A DNA stretch of 64,000 nucleotides, from assembly GCF_000430505.1 (NCBI RefSeq), contig NZ_AUMD01000011.1, forward strand, positions 496,001 to 560,000, in the 5' to 3' direction. The notes under the pieces were generated by a model. The model was not told the origin of the DNA and searched no databases. It worked only from the letters and a program-made list of their open reading frames with translations. The first letter of the stretch is position 1. Each line of letters starts with the position of its first letter. Shown in pieces: positions 8,644 through 17,522 of this stretch. Position numbers and translations under genes: made by a program. This DNA comes from Eisenibacter elegans DSM 3317 (GTDB lineage Bacteria; Bacteroidota; Bacteroidia; Cytophagales; Microscillaceae).

Positions 8644-8678
8644 AAATGCTCCAAAAGCTTCAAGCCTTTGGGGCATTT
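8644..8678. terminator. Bidirectional terminator-like hairpin
   Basis: AAATGCTCCAAAAG (8644-8657) pairs with the segment ending GGGGCATTT (8678), a 13-14 bp stem with one internal mismatch. It sits between the 3' ends of the HlyD-type gene and the convergent UspA gene. The flanking A/T runs are short. Confidence 0.5.
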
Positions 8679-8703
8679 ACAATTTAAGCTAACTCATCAG
8701 TGT

Positions 8704-9552
8704 CTAGAACTGAAAAGTAAACACAGGCATTCCCACAGTATTGACAACGGCTTCGGTTACGCTGCCGGCCAGCCAGAAAGAAAGCCCTGAGCGTTGGTGC
8801 GTCGAGAGCGCCAACATTTGGCTAGACTGCTCCGGTTGCTCTTCAAGAAACGACAAGATGCCCCGTTCTTCATTCAGCTCTTGGTAAAGCGCAAAACTGT
8901 AGCCTTTGATTTGGTGTTTTTGCACAAAATAGGTCAGCTTGTCCTGAATTTGGCGGCTGGTGTTGAAGTAGGTTGGGGTGTTGACAAAAAGAATTTGTAA
9001 CTCAGCTTCCGTAATTTGTTGGAGTTTTTTGAGCGCACCAATGCCTTCAAGCGACTGCTCCTCGTCGAGGTCACAGGCAAAGGTAATGGTCTTGATATCG
9101 CTCAACCTGACAGGCTGGCGCAATGTCAGTACAGGACAGGTAGCAATACGCACCATTTTTTGCGCATTAGAGCCAATCATAGGAGAGTTGCCCGCGCCTT
9201 GTGTGCCCATCACCACGAGGTCGATGTTGTGTTTGTTGATATACGCCAACATCACTTGGTGTGGGTGGCCGGAGCTGATTTGGTAATGAACTTTGCCGGC
9301 AGGCAGCTTGAGGCCATCGACTATTTTTTTGAGATACTGGTGGCTTTTTTCCAAAAACTCACGCGTATAATCTTCCAGAATGCCATCAGCAAAAGTACCT
9401 TTAGGAGTAACCTCTACGCGCTCATTATGAGGCATCATGACTACATGAATCAGGTGCAACTCAGCATCGGCTTTTTGGGCCAACTCTTGTGCTAAACTCA
9501 GGGCATATTCGGCAGGCTCTGAAAAATCGGTCGGAATGAGAATCTTTTTCAT
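8704..9552 (-). CDS. Universal stress protein, two tandem UspA domains
   Basis: A 282-residue cytoplasmic protein with two UspA domains. The first (about 1-147) has the typical start KKILIPTDFSEPAEYAL and the ATP-binding pattern VVMGTQGAGNSPMIGSNAQKMV followed by CPVLTLR. The second (about 150-282) is more diverged and keeps a weaker Ser-rich loop near the C terminus (LALSTHQRSGLSFWLAGSVTEAVV). Tandem UspA proteins are common in Bacteroidota and act in stress adaptation; the partner is unknown. It is a single-gene unit. Confidence 0.92.
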   Translation of the reverse strand: MKKILIPTDFSEPAEYALSLAQELAQKADAELHLIHVVMMPHNERVEVTPKGTFADGILEDYTREFLEKSHQYLKKIVDGLKLPAGKVHYQISSGHPHQVMLAYINKHNIDLVVMGTQGAGNSPMIGSNAQKMVRIATCPVLTLRQPVRLSDIKTITFACDLDEEQSLEGIGALKKLQQITEAELQILFVNTPTYFNTSRQIQDKLTYFVQKHQIKGYSFALYQELNEERGILSFLEEQPEQSSQMLALSTHQRSGLSFWLAGSVTEAVVNTVGMPVFTFQF

Positions 9553-9722
9553 AGGTCAAATGAGGGTGTTGGGGCAATTATGGTCTTCAACAATATGATG
9601 GTAGGTTAAAAATACGAATGCTAAGTTACTAAAAAAATGACTTTTGCCGTGTTTTTTCACAAAATGCGCACACTAAGGCCATCACAGCAACGGAGACCTT
9701 CGCCCTTGAGGCGAATCTTATG

Positions 9723-9730
9723 TATCTTTG
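9723..9730 (+). promoter_or_regulatory. -7 promoter element before the RlmI-like methyltransferase
   Basis: TATCTTTG matches the Bacteroidota -7 consensus TAnnTTTG exactly; a TTG stands 14 bases upstream (9706-9708), which is shorter than usual spacing. The transcript would begin right at the left end of the family A repeat. Confidence 0.4.
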
Positions 9731-9735
9731 CACTT

Positions 9736-9830
9736 TATACCAAGATTTACTTTATTTGAGGATTCACTAGATTTGATTCACTTGATTCTCAAGGATTTTC
9801 AGCGCATACATTTCCCAAACTTATTTTGCA
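9736..9830 (+). repeat. Family A dispersed repeat, copy 3
   Basis: It starts TATACCAAGATTTACTTTATTTG and contains CTTGATTCTCAAGGATTTTCAGCGCA and TTTCCCAAACTTATTTTG. The right end overlaps the TTG start codon of the downstream methyltransferase gene at 9826. Confidence 0.9.
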
Positions 9831-10728
9831 GACACACATTCACCTCCAAACGCCCCAACATTGGGAAGAATACGAACTGATTGACTCCGGTGCTTTTGAA
9901 AAGCTTGAGCGCTTCGGGGCATATATTGTAGCCCGCCCAGAGCCGCAGGCGGCATGGGATAAATCGCTTTCTGACAAAGAATGGCAGCAGCAGGCACATG
10001 CTATTTTCCGCAAAGAAAAAGGAAGTACAGAAAAAGGTCGCTGGGAGCTCAACCGTCCCCAAACGCCGGAGCGTTGGTGGATGAGCTATCGCTACCAACA
10101 GATGCACTTGCAGTTCAAAATAGCCCTTTCGTCTTTCAAACACGTTGGGATTTTCCCAGAGCAAGCCGCCAATTGGGACTACCTCTATACACAGCTCCGC
10201 CAAATGCCTGTGGAGCAACCACGGGTACTCAACTTGTTTGCCTATACCGGTGGGGCTTCTTTGGCCGCCGCCGCCGCCGGAGCGCAAGTGGTACACGTCG
10301 ATTCGGTAAAGCCGGTATTGAGCTGGGCGCGTGAAAATATGGAGCGTAGTCAACTACAAGACATTCGCTGGATGCCCGAGGACGCTTTCAAGTTTGTACA
10401 ACGAGAAGTGAAGCGCGGGAATCGCTATCACGCAGTGTTGCTCGACCCGCCGGCCTATGGGCGTGGAGCTAATGGAGAAAAATGGGTGCTCGAAGAGCAA
10501 ATTAATGAGATGCTCAAGGCTTGTGCAGCGCTCCTCGACCCTGACCATCACCTGTTGCTCATCAACCTCTACTCTTTAGGTTTTTCTACCCTAATTTTGG
10601 AGAATCTCCTCCGAAGTGCTTTCCCCAAACAGGCCGAGCCTCTCGATATAGGTGAGCTGTACCTTGCCGATAGCTTTGGCAAGCGCCTGCCCTTGGGTAT
10701 TTATGGCCGCTTACAACAAGGGTTTTAG
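9826..10728 (+). CDS. Class I SAM-dependent rRNA methyltransferase (RlmI/COG1092-like)
   Basis: A 300-residue Rossmann-fold methyltransferase related to 23S rRNA cytosine-5 methyltransferases. Motif I is LNLFAYTGGASLAAAAAGA (about 135-153), followed by the acidic VDSVKP loop and the LLDPPAYGRG catalytic motif (about 206-215). It is shorter than RlmI (about 396 residues), with the N-terminal PUA-type region reduced. The only plausible starts are the TTG at 9826 or other TTG/ATT codons inside the family A repeat; the first in-frame ATG (10081) would delete the N terminus. The repeat therefore supplies the start codon. The stop codon overlaps the end of a family B element. Confidence 0.85.
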   Translation: MQTHIHLQTPQHWEEYELIDSGAFEKLERFGAYIVARPEPQAAWDKSLSDKEWQQQAHAIFRKEKGSTEKGRWELNRPQTPERWWMSYRYQQMHLQFKIALSSFKHVGIFPEQAANWDYLYTQLRQMPVEQPRVLNLFAYTGGASLAAAAAGAQVVHVDSVKPVLSWARENMERSQLQDIRWMPEDAFKFVQREVKRGNRYHAVLLDPPAYGRGANGEKWVLEEQINEMLKACAALLDPDHHLLLINLYSLGFSTLILENLLRSAFPKQAEPLDIGELYLADSFGKRLPLGIYGRLQQGF

Positions 10729-10917
10729 AGTTTGTCTAAAATTCTCTTCATCGACACCAAAACGCCGCTTTTTGGCTGCTACTTCGTTAAAAATGCTCGT
10801 CGTAGCCTTCCCACGGTTTTAATCGTGGGCTAAATACCACGCCTACGTTTTTTGCCTAGTATCAGCGCAAAAATCAGCTGTTTTGAGTGCCGCGCCGAAA
10901 ATTTAGACAAGCTCTTA
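10725..10917 (+). repeat. Family B element with terminal inverted repeats, copy 1
   Basis: 193 bp bounded by TTAGAGTTTGTCTAAA and TTTAGACAAGCTCTTA (inverted, one mismatch). Inside is a CCCACGG-TTTTAA-TCGTGGG-type hairpin (about 10813-10830). The interior matches, in reverse orientation, the element at 63279-63437. No coding capacity; MITE-like. The left end overlaps the methyltransferase stop codon. Confidence 0.85.
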
Positions 10918-11004
10918 GGCCAAGATTTATTTGGTTTGAGGATTCACTAGATGATCAAGGATTTTCAGTGCATATATTTCCCAAACCAATTTTGATTGGA
11001 TATA
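10918..11004 (+). repeat. Family A dispersed repeat, copy 4
   Basis: About 87 bp directly abutting the family B element. It contains GATCAAGGATTTTCAGTGCAT and TTTCCCAAACCAATTTTGATTGGATATA. Part of the central palindrome is deleted (GATGATCAAGG). It ends 31 bases before the AsmA-family start codon. Confidence 0.88.
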
Positions 11005-11035
11005 ACACAAAAGACAAGACCAACCTCCTCAAACA

Positions 11036-13234
11036 ATGAGCCGTATCCAACGCCTTGGGTTGCGATTTTCGCTGGTTTTAGTGCTGATTATCAGCTTACT
11101 GATTTTGTTGCCCTGGCTTTTTCGGGCTAAGCTGCGCCAAGGCTTGGAAAAGGGGTTGGCGACACAGTTGCATCCCAGCTTTTTCCACGACACTGCAAGG
11201 TTTCGTGTATCGTTGTTGGCGCAGTTTCCACATCCCACAGTCTATATCTACGATGCAGGACTATTGCGCCAAGATAGCGCATTTGTCCAAGATACCCTTT
11301 GTCGTGTGGAGCGCTTGTCGTTGAGTGTGCGGTTGTGGTCTTTGTTTGGTAAAACCCCAGAGCTACAGGCAGTGGCTATACAGAATCCGCAAATTTGGCT
11401 ACGCCAAAATGCGCAAGGCCAACTCAATTGGGAGGGCATCGAAAAGTTTCCACGCCACCCCGAAGACAAGACCGAGGCCGACAGCATAGCCCTAGACCAA
11501 GCCGCTGATTGGTGGCTACCCTTGCGTCGGTGGCATATACAAATGCTAGACCTATACCTGCCTCAAAACCAGCACATACAGCTGAGCATCACCGGGCAAC
11601 GACGTGGCAGGCAACATCGGCAATGGCAGCTGGAGATGGCGGTGGCGCTACATCAAATCTCTCCTGTGCCACAACACTGGCCACAGCTGGCCAACACACA
11701 GCTACAAGGCAAAGTATATGTGGATGTACCCCAACACCGCATCAATGGAGAACTACTTTTGGCCTTACGCCAATGGCAACTGCAAAGCCAGTGGCAACTG
11801 ACCCAGCAGGCCAATCAAGCGTGGGCATACACACTACAAGCGACTACCCAAGAACGCCCATTGGCACACTGGCTCGGCCTTTGGGTCAGTCAAGACATTG
11901 ACCAATGGAAAACAGCAGGAGTAGCCGGGTTTATGTTGGAGGCCAAAGGCATTTGGGCCGGCATCCCTGCCCAGACTCAACAAAATTGGCACTGGAAGGC
12001 GTATGTGCGCCAAGGACATTTGCAGCATCCTCAAGCGGGGCTTCCAATACACCTCCAAGCCGAAATACAAGGCCAAAGCCAAAGCCCAGAAGCTTGGCAG
12101 CTTCACCTCGACACCTTAGGGTTACGCTGGGAGGGTGGCAGGGTAGAGGCTTCGGGTCAATATAGCCAGCAGGCTACAGCTATTTTGCTAGAAGATACCC
12201 AGCTTGTCCTTGACCTAACAGCCAACTCGTTAGCCAAAATATGGCCTGATTGGCAGGGACTCTCTGGCGACAGCCTCCAGCTTCAGGCAAAGGTGGCCGG
12301 TATATGGAGTGACAGCATATTGCCCCAAGTTCAACTCCAAGGCCGATGGCAGCAGTTGCAATGGCAACAACCTAAGGCGGTTGCCTGGCAACAACTTTCG
12401 GGCAGGCTGACGATAGACAATCCTGAGCCTGATGGCAGTGCCTTACAAATAGATTTGGCAGGGTTTTCGGGCAAACTGGGAGAAAATAGTTTTTTATTAG
12501 AGGCTCAGTGGCATAATTGGCAAAACCCACAACTAAGCTACCAAACCAATGGTAGCCTCGCCTTGACGGCACTTTTGCCATATTTTGGGGCTACGGCCTC
12601 CGAAGGGTTGTTGGCTTGGCAAGGGAGCGGCCAAGGAGCACTCAAGACTTTTGGCCGGCCCGAGCAGGCGCTGAACATCACACTCCCTCAGGCCAAAGGT
12701 CAATGGGAAGGGGAGGCTTGGTTGGTAGAAGGGCTCAGGATTCAACTATGGCCTCAAAAAATGAACTTAGACGCAGCCCAAATGCTATGGCAGGGTTATG
12801 CCGCACGGCCTAGACTTACCATTCTGGGGCTGCTACCCTCAGAGGCCACGCAGGTAAATTTGGTGCTGGAACAACTACGATATCCCTTGCCACAGCAACT
12901 ACAACTGTTTTTGAAATATTGGCCTTCGGGAGATGAAGAGGCAATCATTATCCCTAAAATCAAACTCGAAGCCGCGCAACAAGACGCTGGTTGGTTAGTT
13001 GGTGTACTAGCACAACAACCCGATTTTTTTGACCTTCAGGGACAGGGGCATATCAGTAACCAACAACAGGTTTCTGGCTTATTGAGCCTCCAACTCGAAA
13101 CGACTATTTTGGGGCGGCTAGGCACATTGGCCTTGGCCAACTATAGCGGCCAGCCATTACGCTATGGCCAGCCTGCGACCTTGCGCTGGAGCCTCGGAGG
13201 GACACTACAAAAGCCTGTGCTGCATCTGAAATAA
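11036..13234 (+). CDS. AsmA-family protein
   Basis: A 732-residue protein anchored by one N-terminal transmembrane helix (about 9-30) with a large periplasmic region. The start RFSLVLVLIISLLILLPWLFR, followed by FPHPTVYIYDAGLL and a first domain with SLSVRLWSLFG, resembles AsmA-like proteins, which form long beta-structured grooves and are thought to take part in lipid transport or outer-membrane biogenesis. The rest is rich in Gln, Trp and Leu with alternating beta-strand patterns, and the C-terminal part (about 690-732) resembles the AsmA-2 end. The gene stands alone between repeats. Confidence 0.75.
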   Translation: MSRIQRLGLRFSLVLVLIISLLILLPWLFRAKLRQGLEKGLATQLHPSFFHDTARFRVSLLAQFPHPTVYIYDAGLLRQDSAFVQDTLCRVERLSLSVRLWSLFGKTPELQAVAIQNPQIWLRQNAQGQLNWEGIEKFPRHPEDKTEADSIALDQAADWWLPLRRWHIQMLDLYLPQNQHIQLSITGQRRGRQHRQWQLEMAVALHQISPVPQHWPQLANTQLQGKVYVDVPQHRINGELLLALRQWQLQSQWQLTQQANQAWAYTLQATTQERPLAHWLGLWVSQDIDQWKTAGVAGFMLEAKGIWAGIPAQTQQNWHWKAYVRQGHLQHPQAGLPIHLQAEIQGQSQSPEAWQLHLDTLGLRWEGGRVEASGQYSQQATAILLEDTQLVLDLTANSLAKIWPDWQGLSGDSLQLQAKVAGIWSDSILPQVQLQGRWQQLQWQQPKAVAWQQLSGRLTIDNPEPDGSALQIDLAGFSGKLGENSFLLEAQWHNWQNPQLSYQTNGSLALTALLPYFGATASEGLLAWQGSGQGALKTFGRPEQALNITLPQAKGQWEGEAWLVEGLRIQLWPQKMNLDAAQMLWQGYAARPRLTILGLLPSEATQVNLVLEQLRYPLPQQLQLFLKYWPSGDEEAIIIPKIKLEAAQQDAGWLVGVLAQQPDFFDLQGQGHISNQQQVSGLLSLQLETTILGRLGTLALANYSGQPLRYGQPATLRWSLGGTLQKPVLHLK

Positions 13235-13298
13235 ACACAGTGGAAGCTGGTGATGCTTGTTTTTTCAGCAAATAAATAGATTAAAACTTGCTTTAAGG

Positions 13299-13345
13299 GA
13301 TACTTGATTCTTCAGTACACATATTTCCCAATTTTGGTTTTGGGG
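13299..13345 (+). repeat. Family A dispersed repeat, remnant 5
   Basis: Only the right half remains: ACTTGATTCTTCAGTACACATATTTCCCAATTTTGGTTTTGGGG. It ends at the stop codon of the convergent amidase gene. Confidence 0.5.
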
Positions 13346-14626
13346 CTATTCCATTGTTTTGGCATACTGCACAATCGCCTCAAAATAGGCCTCTGCTACT
13401 TGGACTACACGTTTGGAAGTCTGTACTCCGGCAATACGTACATCTTTTTGATTGAGTGCGATGGCCTCCTCGTAGTTGTCTTGGTAGAGGCTTTCACCAT
13501 AGCAGAGCGGGCCATACACCAAGCGAGTCAGGCTGAGGTTGCGTGCATAGAGCCCCGGTACACCTGTACCCAAGGTGTTTTTGAAGCGAATTTGTAGCGG
13601 GAGTACATTGAGTTTAGTACCCAAGAAATACATTACTTGTCTCGAAAAATCAATTGAGCGCTCTAAGTCCTCACTGAGCAACATTCGCAGGAGGTGGAAT
13701 CGGTCGCGTTCTTTTTCTAGCTCTCCTTTCAAAAACGCCCCCCCAATAAAAGCCATATTCGCATTGGATTGTGTGGGTTTGTTCCAAGGTTTGTTGCTAC
13801 CCTCAACATTGTAATGAATCATCAGGGTCATATGTGGCTGGAAGGCATTGATGTTAAAGGCTCGTTGCCGCATCTCTTCGGTCAAAAACTCTTTATAGAA
13901 CACACGTTGTTTGTTGAGTTTGGCAATATTGACTCCCTCTTTTTCAGCGCGTTTGAGATATTGCTCATACCATTGTTCGAAGGTAATACCAAATGCAGTT
14001 TCGGAAGGATATTCGCGGGTGAGCATGACGGTAGCACCTAGGCGTTCCAGTTTTTCTTGTACAATACGCGCCGTGGCCAAGGTCAGCTCGGCTTCATAAA
14101 AGGCGATTTGTCCCACATCCTTGATAAACATCTGAATGAACTTCCCCTCCATCATCGCCGTGGCCATATCGTGGGCGACGTGGCCGGGGTCAAGCGCAAT
14201 GCGAAAGCCAGCCAAAGGCTGGTCGCTATCGTCCTGCCAACGAGGCAAGGGAGCCTTTTTGAGGGTTTGCAAAACGGTTTCGACAGATTTGCGCCGCTCG
14301 AACAACTCATAGGCTTGCAGCGGGTTTTGTTTGATGAGGGTCTGAAACACTACCAACTCATCCCAACGTACAGTATACTCGGCGCGCTCTTCCTTTTTAT
14401 CTACAGCAGAGGCATAGAGGCTCACCCCTTGGTCGGTAATGGCGATATGGTTGTCTACATCGGGATGTCCACGAAGCCAACGCTCATATTTCTGCTGATA
14501 CAGCTGGCGCAAATAAGGGCTTCCAGAGCGATGCCCTTGGGCGTAACCAGCTGCTACACTGGCCAAGCTTAGGTAGCCTGCCAACAAACAAACCCATAAA
14601 TGGAGATAGTGTCGAAAATCAATCAT
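13346..14626 (-). CDS. N-acetylmuramoyl-L-alanine amidase (Amidase_3 type)
   Basis: A 426-residue exported enzyme that cleaves the amide bond between muramic acid and the peptide stem of peptidoglycan. A signal peptide (LWVCLLAGYLSLASVAAGYAQ) follows the ATG at 14626; the upstream TTG at 14635 is less likely. The catalytic domain starts at about 140 with FRIALDPGHVAHD (first zinc histidine), followed by EAELTLATARIVQEKLERLGATVMLTRE and the LMIHYNVEG motif (second zinc histidine). The domain contains a longer insertion between these motifs than in the E. coli AmiC type. It lies alone, with a hairpin just upstream of the start. Confidence 0.85.
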   Translation of the reverse strand: MIDFRHYLHLWVCLLAGYLSLASVAAGYAQGHRSGSPYLRQLYQQKYERWLRGHPDVDNHIAITDQGVSLYASAVDKKEERAEYTVRWDELVVFQTLIKQNPLQAYELFERRKSVETVLQTLKKAPLPRWQDDSDQPLAGFRIALDPGHVAHDMATAMMEGKFIQMFIKDVGQIAFYEAELTLATARIVQEKLERLGATVMLTREYPSETAFGITFEQWYEQYLKRAEKEGVNIAKLNKQRVFYKEFLTEEMRQRAFNINAFQPHMTLMIHYNVEGSNKPWNKPTQSNANMAFIGGAFLKGELEKERDRFHLLRMLLSEDLERSIDFSRQVMYFLGTKLNVLPLQIRFKNTLGTGVPGLYARNLSLTRLVYGPLCYGESLYQDNYEEAIALNQKDVRIAGVQTSKRVVQVAEAYFEAIVQYAKTME

Positions 14627-14642
14627 TGGATGCAATATCAGA

Positions 14643-14669
14643 AGCCTGACTCTGGGGAGGAGTCAGGCT
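14643..14669. promoter_or_regulatory. Perfect hairpin upstream of the amidase gene
   Basis: AGCCTGACTC (14643-14652) pairs with GAGTCAGGCT (14660-14669) with a 7-base loop, 17 bases upstream of the amidase start. It could be a 5' UTR hairpin or a terminator of something reading in from the right; the TTTTTT run at 14679-14685 lies on the plus side. Confidence 0.4.
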
Positions 14670-14919
14670 CAAAGATAGTGTTTTTTAGAAATGAGTGTTC
14701 TTTCGTAAGGGCTTATCAGTGTTTATTGTTACATCAATGGACATTTCCTAATTCAGCCTTGACAGGTGTTTACTGCATAAGGACTTCGGGACAGTCCACA
14801 AAGCCACCACTTTTTATCCTTCCCTTGCGTTCTTTGCGGCTAAATGTGTGTCTAGAGCCTGAGGATGGGATGTGTACAACAGCGACAAAAAACAAAAATG
14901 CCCAGACGCGGTCTCTAGG

Positions 14920-15717
14920 TTATTTGCCCCTAATATGAGACACAAACCGGCGGATACGTTCGGCAAGACCAAGGTCTTCCGTTGCAAGAGCTTTGATAAA
15001 AGCACTGCCAATAATAGCCCCATCAGCATAGCGACAGGCAGTGGCAAAGCTCTGTGCGTCAGAGATACCAAAACCAATTTGCCAAGGTTTCTGAAGTTTG
15101 GCTTGGCGCAAGCGCTCAAAATAGCGCTCTTGTTCGGGGCTGATGCCGGTAGTTTTGCCTGTTGTGCTGGCACTTGATACCGCATAGATGAAGCCTGTCG
15201 TCAGGCGGTCGATGTTATGGAGCCGCTCCTCAGACGTTTGTGGCGTTACCAAAAAGACATTTGAGATACCATACTTGGTAAAGAGCGCTTGGTATTCTTG
15301 CTCATATTCGTACAGGGGCAGGTCGGGCAAGATCAGTCCATCAATGCCTACCCTAGCCGCCTCTTGACAGAAGCGCTCGATACCAAACTGCAATACAGGA
15401 TTGATATACCCCATCAACAACACAGGGATATGGATATGGCGGCGCATATCAGTCAGTTGTTTGAAGAGCAACTCAAGGCTCATTCCATTTTGCAGTGCTC
15501 GGAGGTTACTCTGTTGGATGGTTTCGCCATCGGCAATAGGGTCAGAAAAGGGCATCCCTATTTCGACCATATCTACTCCTGCCCCTTGGAGGTGTACCAA
15601 AATGGGCAACGTATCGTCGAGGTTAGGGAAGCCTGCGGTATAGTAAACAGTGAGCAGACCTTGGTTTTGTTGGCCAAATGCTTGCGCGATGCGGTGGGTG
15701 CTTGTGGGGTGAGACAT
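14920..15717 (-). CDS. trpA: Tryptophan synthase alpha chain
   Basis: This TIM-barrel subunit of 265 residues cleaves indole-3-glycerol phosphate and passes indole to TrpB. Seen: the YYTAGFPNLDDT start, the catalytic glutamate in MVEIGMPFSDPIADG, the DLPLYE loop with the second catalytic acidic residue region, and the phosphate-binding GFGISD. ATG 15717 starts the normal N terminus; the frame upstream to 15774 has no support. It follows trpB by 65 bases in the same transcript. Confidence 0.96.
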   Translation of the reverse strand: MSHPTSTHRIAQAFGQQNQGLLTVYYTAGFPNLDDTLPILVHLQGAGVDMVEIGMPFSDPIADGETIQQSNLRALQNGMSLELLFKQLTDMRRHIHIPVLLMGYINPVLQFGIERFCQEAARVGIDGLILPDLPLYEYEQEYQALFTKYGISNVFLVTPQTSEERLHNIDRLTTGFIYAVSSASTTGKTTGISPEQERYFERLRQAKLQKPWQIGFGISDAQSFATACRYADGAIIGSAFIKALATEDLGLAERIRRFVSHIRGK

Positions 15718-15782
15718 ATTTGAGTAGAATAAATACTTTGCAAACGAAGTTTTGATTAGTATTAAGAGTAGCACACTACTTT

Positions 15783-16961
15783 TTAGTAATTGTACTTGAT
15801 GTAGGTATCGAGGTCTTTGTCGCCGCGACCAGAGAGGTTGATGACCACCACCTGCTCCGGCGCTGCCTTGAGCTTGGGCAATACAGCAAGGGCGTGGGCA
15901 GTTTCGATAGCCGGGATGATGCCTTCGGTGCGGCTCAAGAGTAGTCCTGCGCGCATGGCCTCGTCGTCGGTGATGGCGTAAAAGTCGCCACGTTTGCTAT
16001 CGAACAAGTGGGCGTGCATTGGGCCGATGCCGGGGTAGTCGAGCCCGGCAGAGATAGAGTGAGGCTCTACTACTTGGCCGTCAGGAGTTTGCATCAGGAT
16101 AGTCTTGCTGCCGTGTAATACTCCGGGCTTGCCTAGGACAGTAGTGGCGGCAGATTTGCCCGAACTTATGCCCAAGCCTGCTGCTTCGGCAGCTACTAGG
16201 CGTACACGCTCATCGTGTAGATAGTGATAAAAAGCTCCGGCGGCATTGCTCCCCCCGCCCACACAGGCCAGCATATAGTCGGGGTACTCACGACCCTCTT
16301 GGTTTTGTAGTTGGATTTTTGTTTCGGCACTGATGACGGACTGAAACCGAGCCACCATATCGGGGTAAGGGTGTGGCCCTACTACCGAGCCAATGATGTA
16401 GTGTGTGTCGGTGGGATGGTTTATCCAGTGTCGCATTGCTTCATTGGTAGCATCTTTGAGGGTGCGGCTGCCCGAAGTCGCCGGGATGACCTCTGCACCC
16501 AACATTTTCATTCGGGCTACATTAGGCTTTTGGCGCTCAATATCTACTTCTCCCATATACACCAAACACTCCATCCCCATCAGAGCACAAACCGTGGCCG
16601 TGGCCACGCCGTGTTGGCCGGCACCAGTTTCGGCAATAATTTTTTGTTTGCCTAGGCGCTTGGCCAAGAGTATCTGGCCGAGGGTATTGTTGATTTTGTG
16701 TGCCCCGGTATGGTTGAGGTCTTCGCGCTTGAGATAGATGCGTGTTTGGTACATTTCGGACAGCCGCTGGGCGAAGTAGAGCGGGGTAGGCCGCCCGACA
16801 TAATCGCGCAGCAGTTGGTCAAACTCCTGCTGAAAATCAGGGGTCTCGATGATAGTGAGGTAGCTTTGGCGTAGCTCTTCTACATTGGGGTAGAGCATTT
16901 CGGGGATATAGGCTCCGCCAAATTGGCCATAATAGCCACGGGTATCTGCTTGGTAGTTCAT
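15783..16961 (-). CDS. trpB: Tryptophan synthase beta chain
   Basis: This PLP enzyme of 392 residues condenses indole and serine to tryptophan. Typical parts are [10 protein letters not shown] at the N terminus, the PLP lysine in [23 protein letters not shown], the [10 protein letters not shown] phosphate-binding loop and the C-terminal LSGRGDKD. The frame stays open to 17135, but ATG 16961 is the family start. It is first in a trpB-trpA transcript whose 315-base leader contains a Trp-rich peptide; the other trp genes are not in the window. Confidence 0.97.
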   Translation of the reverse strand: MNYQADTRGYYGQFGGAYIPEMLYPNVEELRQSYLTIIETPDFQQEFDQLLRDYVGRPTPLYFAQRLSEMYQTRIYLKREDLNHTGAHKINNTLGQILLAKRLGKQKIIAETGAGQHGVATATVCALMGMECLVYMGEVDIERQKPNVARMKMLGAEVIPATSGSRTLKDATNEAMRHWINHPTDTHYIIGSVVGPHPYPDMVARFQSVISAETKIQLQNQEGREYPDYMLACVGGGSNAAGAFYHYLHDERVRLVAAEAAGLGISSGKSAATTVLGKPGVLHGSKTILMQTPDGQVVEPHSISAGLDYPGIGPMHAHLFDSKRGDFYAITDDEAMRAGLLLSRTEGIIPAIETAHALAVLPKLKAAPEQVVVINLSGRGDKDLDTYIKYNY

Positions 16962-17158
16962 GTGTCTGTAGGAAAGAGGTAGAAAATAGGAACGGTAGGG
17001 GTATGGAGAGGAGTTTTGTATCACAATCTGGACAACACACTCGCACCAGTAACAAGCTAAGTGCTTGCACAAGGAGATTGTTTGTAAGACAGGGGGAATA
17101 TCCAGAAAATGGAGAAATGGAGGGGATGGCAGCACATAGCAAGCCCAATCATCAATAC

Positions 17159-17173
17159 GGCGCTAAACGCGCC
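17159..17173 (-). promoter_or_regulatory. trp leader hairpin overlapping the end of the leader peptide
   Basis: On the minus strand GGCGC-GTTTA-GCGCC forms a perfect 5-bp GC stem that covers the leader stop codon and part of the last Trp codon. Upstream, CTGCC-CTTT-GGCAG (17186-17199) forms a second hairpin, and its GGCAGC can instead pair with GCTGCC downstream (plus-strand GGCAGC near 17128-17133). This gives mutually exclusive pairings around the Trp codons, as in attenuators, but no clear terminator T-run is visible. Confidence 0.5.
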
Positions 17174-17240
17174 AAAGCCACCACGCTGCCAAAGGGCAGT
17201 TGCTCAAAGGAAAAGCAAATATGGTTATAGAGGTGTGCAT
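17163..17240 (-). CDS. trpL: trp operon leader peptide (Trp-rich)
   Basis: A 25-codon open frame, ATG 17240 to TAG 17163, reads MHTSITIFAF then PLSNCPLAAWWLWRV. Three Trp codons fall within four consecutive codons near its end (residues 20, 21 and 23). It lies between a promoter-like pair (17283-17313) and trpB, about 200 bases upstream of the trpB start, and is followed by alternative hairpins. This is the layout of ribosome-mediated attenuation, where low charged tRNA-Trp stalls the ribosome on the WW codons and favours expression of trpBA. The ORF is too short to be found by ordinary gene callers. The role is inferred; composition and position are directly visible. Confidence 0.7.
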   Translation of the reverse strand: MHTSITIFAFPLSNCPLAAWWLWRV

Positions 17241-17282
17241 CTTGGGAAAAAACAAGTGCTTGGGTGGGCTATTGAAGCGGGG

Positions 17283-17313
17283 TAAAGGTAGGTATTTTGG
17301 AATAAAACATCAA
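17283..17313 (-). promoter_or_regulatory. Promoter of trpBA
   Basis: On the minus strand TTG (17311-17313) is followed after 20 bases by TACCTTTA (17283-17290), matching the Bacteroidota pattern except for the last base. Transcription would start at about 17276, giving a 35-base lead to the leader peptide and a 315-base leader to trpB. Confidence 0.55.
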
Positions 17314-17426
17314 CATCAGCGTCTGAAAAATATTTGCAAATAACCATAGCCATATGCTGTCGAGGTATGGTGGCTTAGTTTCCAATTTTGACCAAAATCG
17401 ATGAGAGTTACTGTTTTTTGCTAATG

Positions 17427-17479
17427 GTGATAACAGTTACAGACATTGTGCGGGGCATTGCCGAACTTTGTATCAACAA
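17427..17479 (+). repeat. 53-bp direct repeat, copy 1
   Basis: Begins GTGATAACAGTTACAGAC and ends TTTGTATCAACAA; identical to 17523-17575. Each copy contains the 9-bp palindrome TAACAGTTA. The start-to-start distance is 96 bases. The pair lies in the gap between trpBA and the sulfur module. Confidence 0.95.
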
Positions 17480-17522
17480 GCTGACAAAGGTGTCGGCGGC
17501 AAAGTACAGGAAAATCAGCACT

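Noticed and set aside
9826-10728. Upstream extension of the methyltransferase through the whole repeat
   Set aside because: An in-frame TGA lies within the repeat left half, so the frame cannot extend to a pre-repeat start.
17003-17230. 75-residue ORF on the plus strand upstream of trpB
   Set aside because: It overlaps the trp leader in antisense, has no promoter or family, and a better explanation (leader peptide) exists on the other strand.
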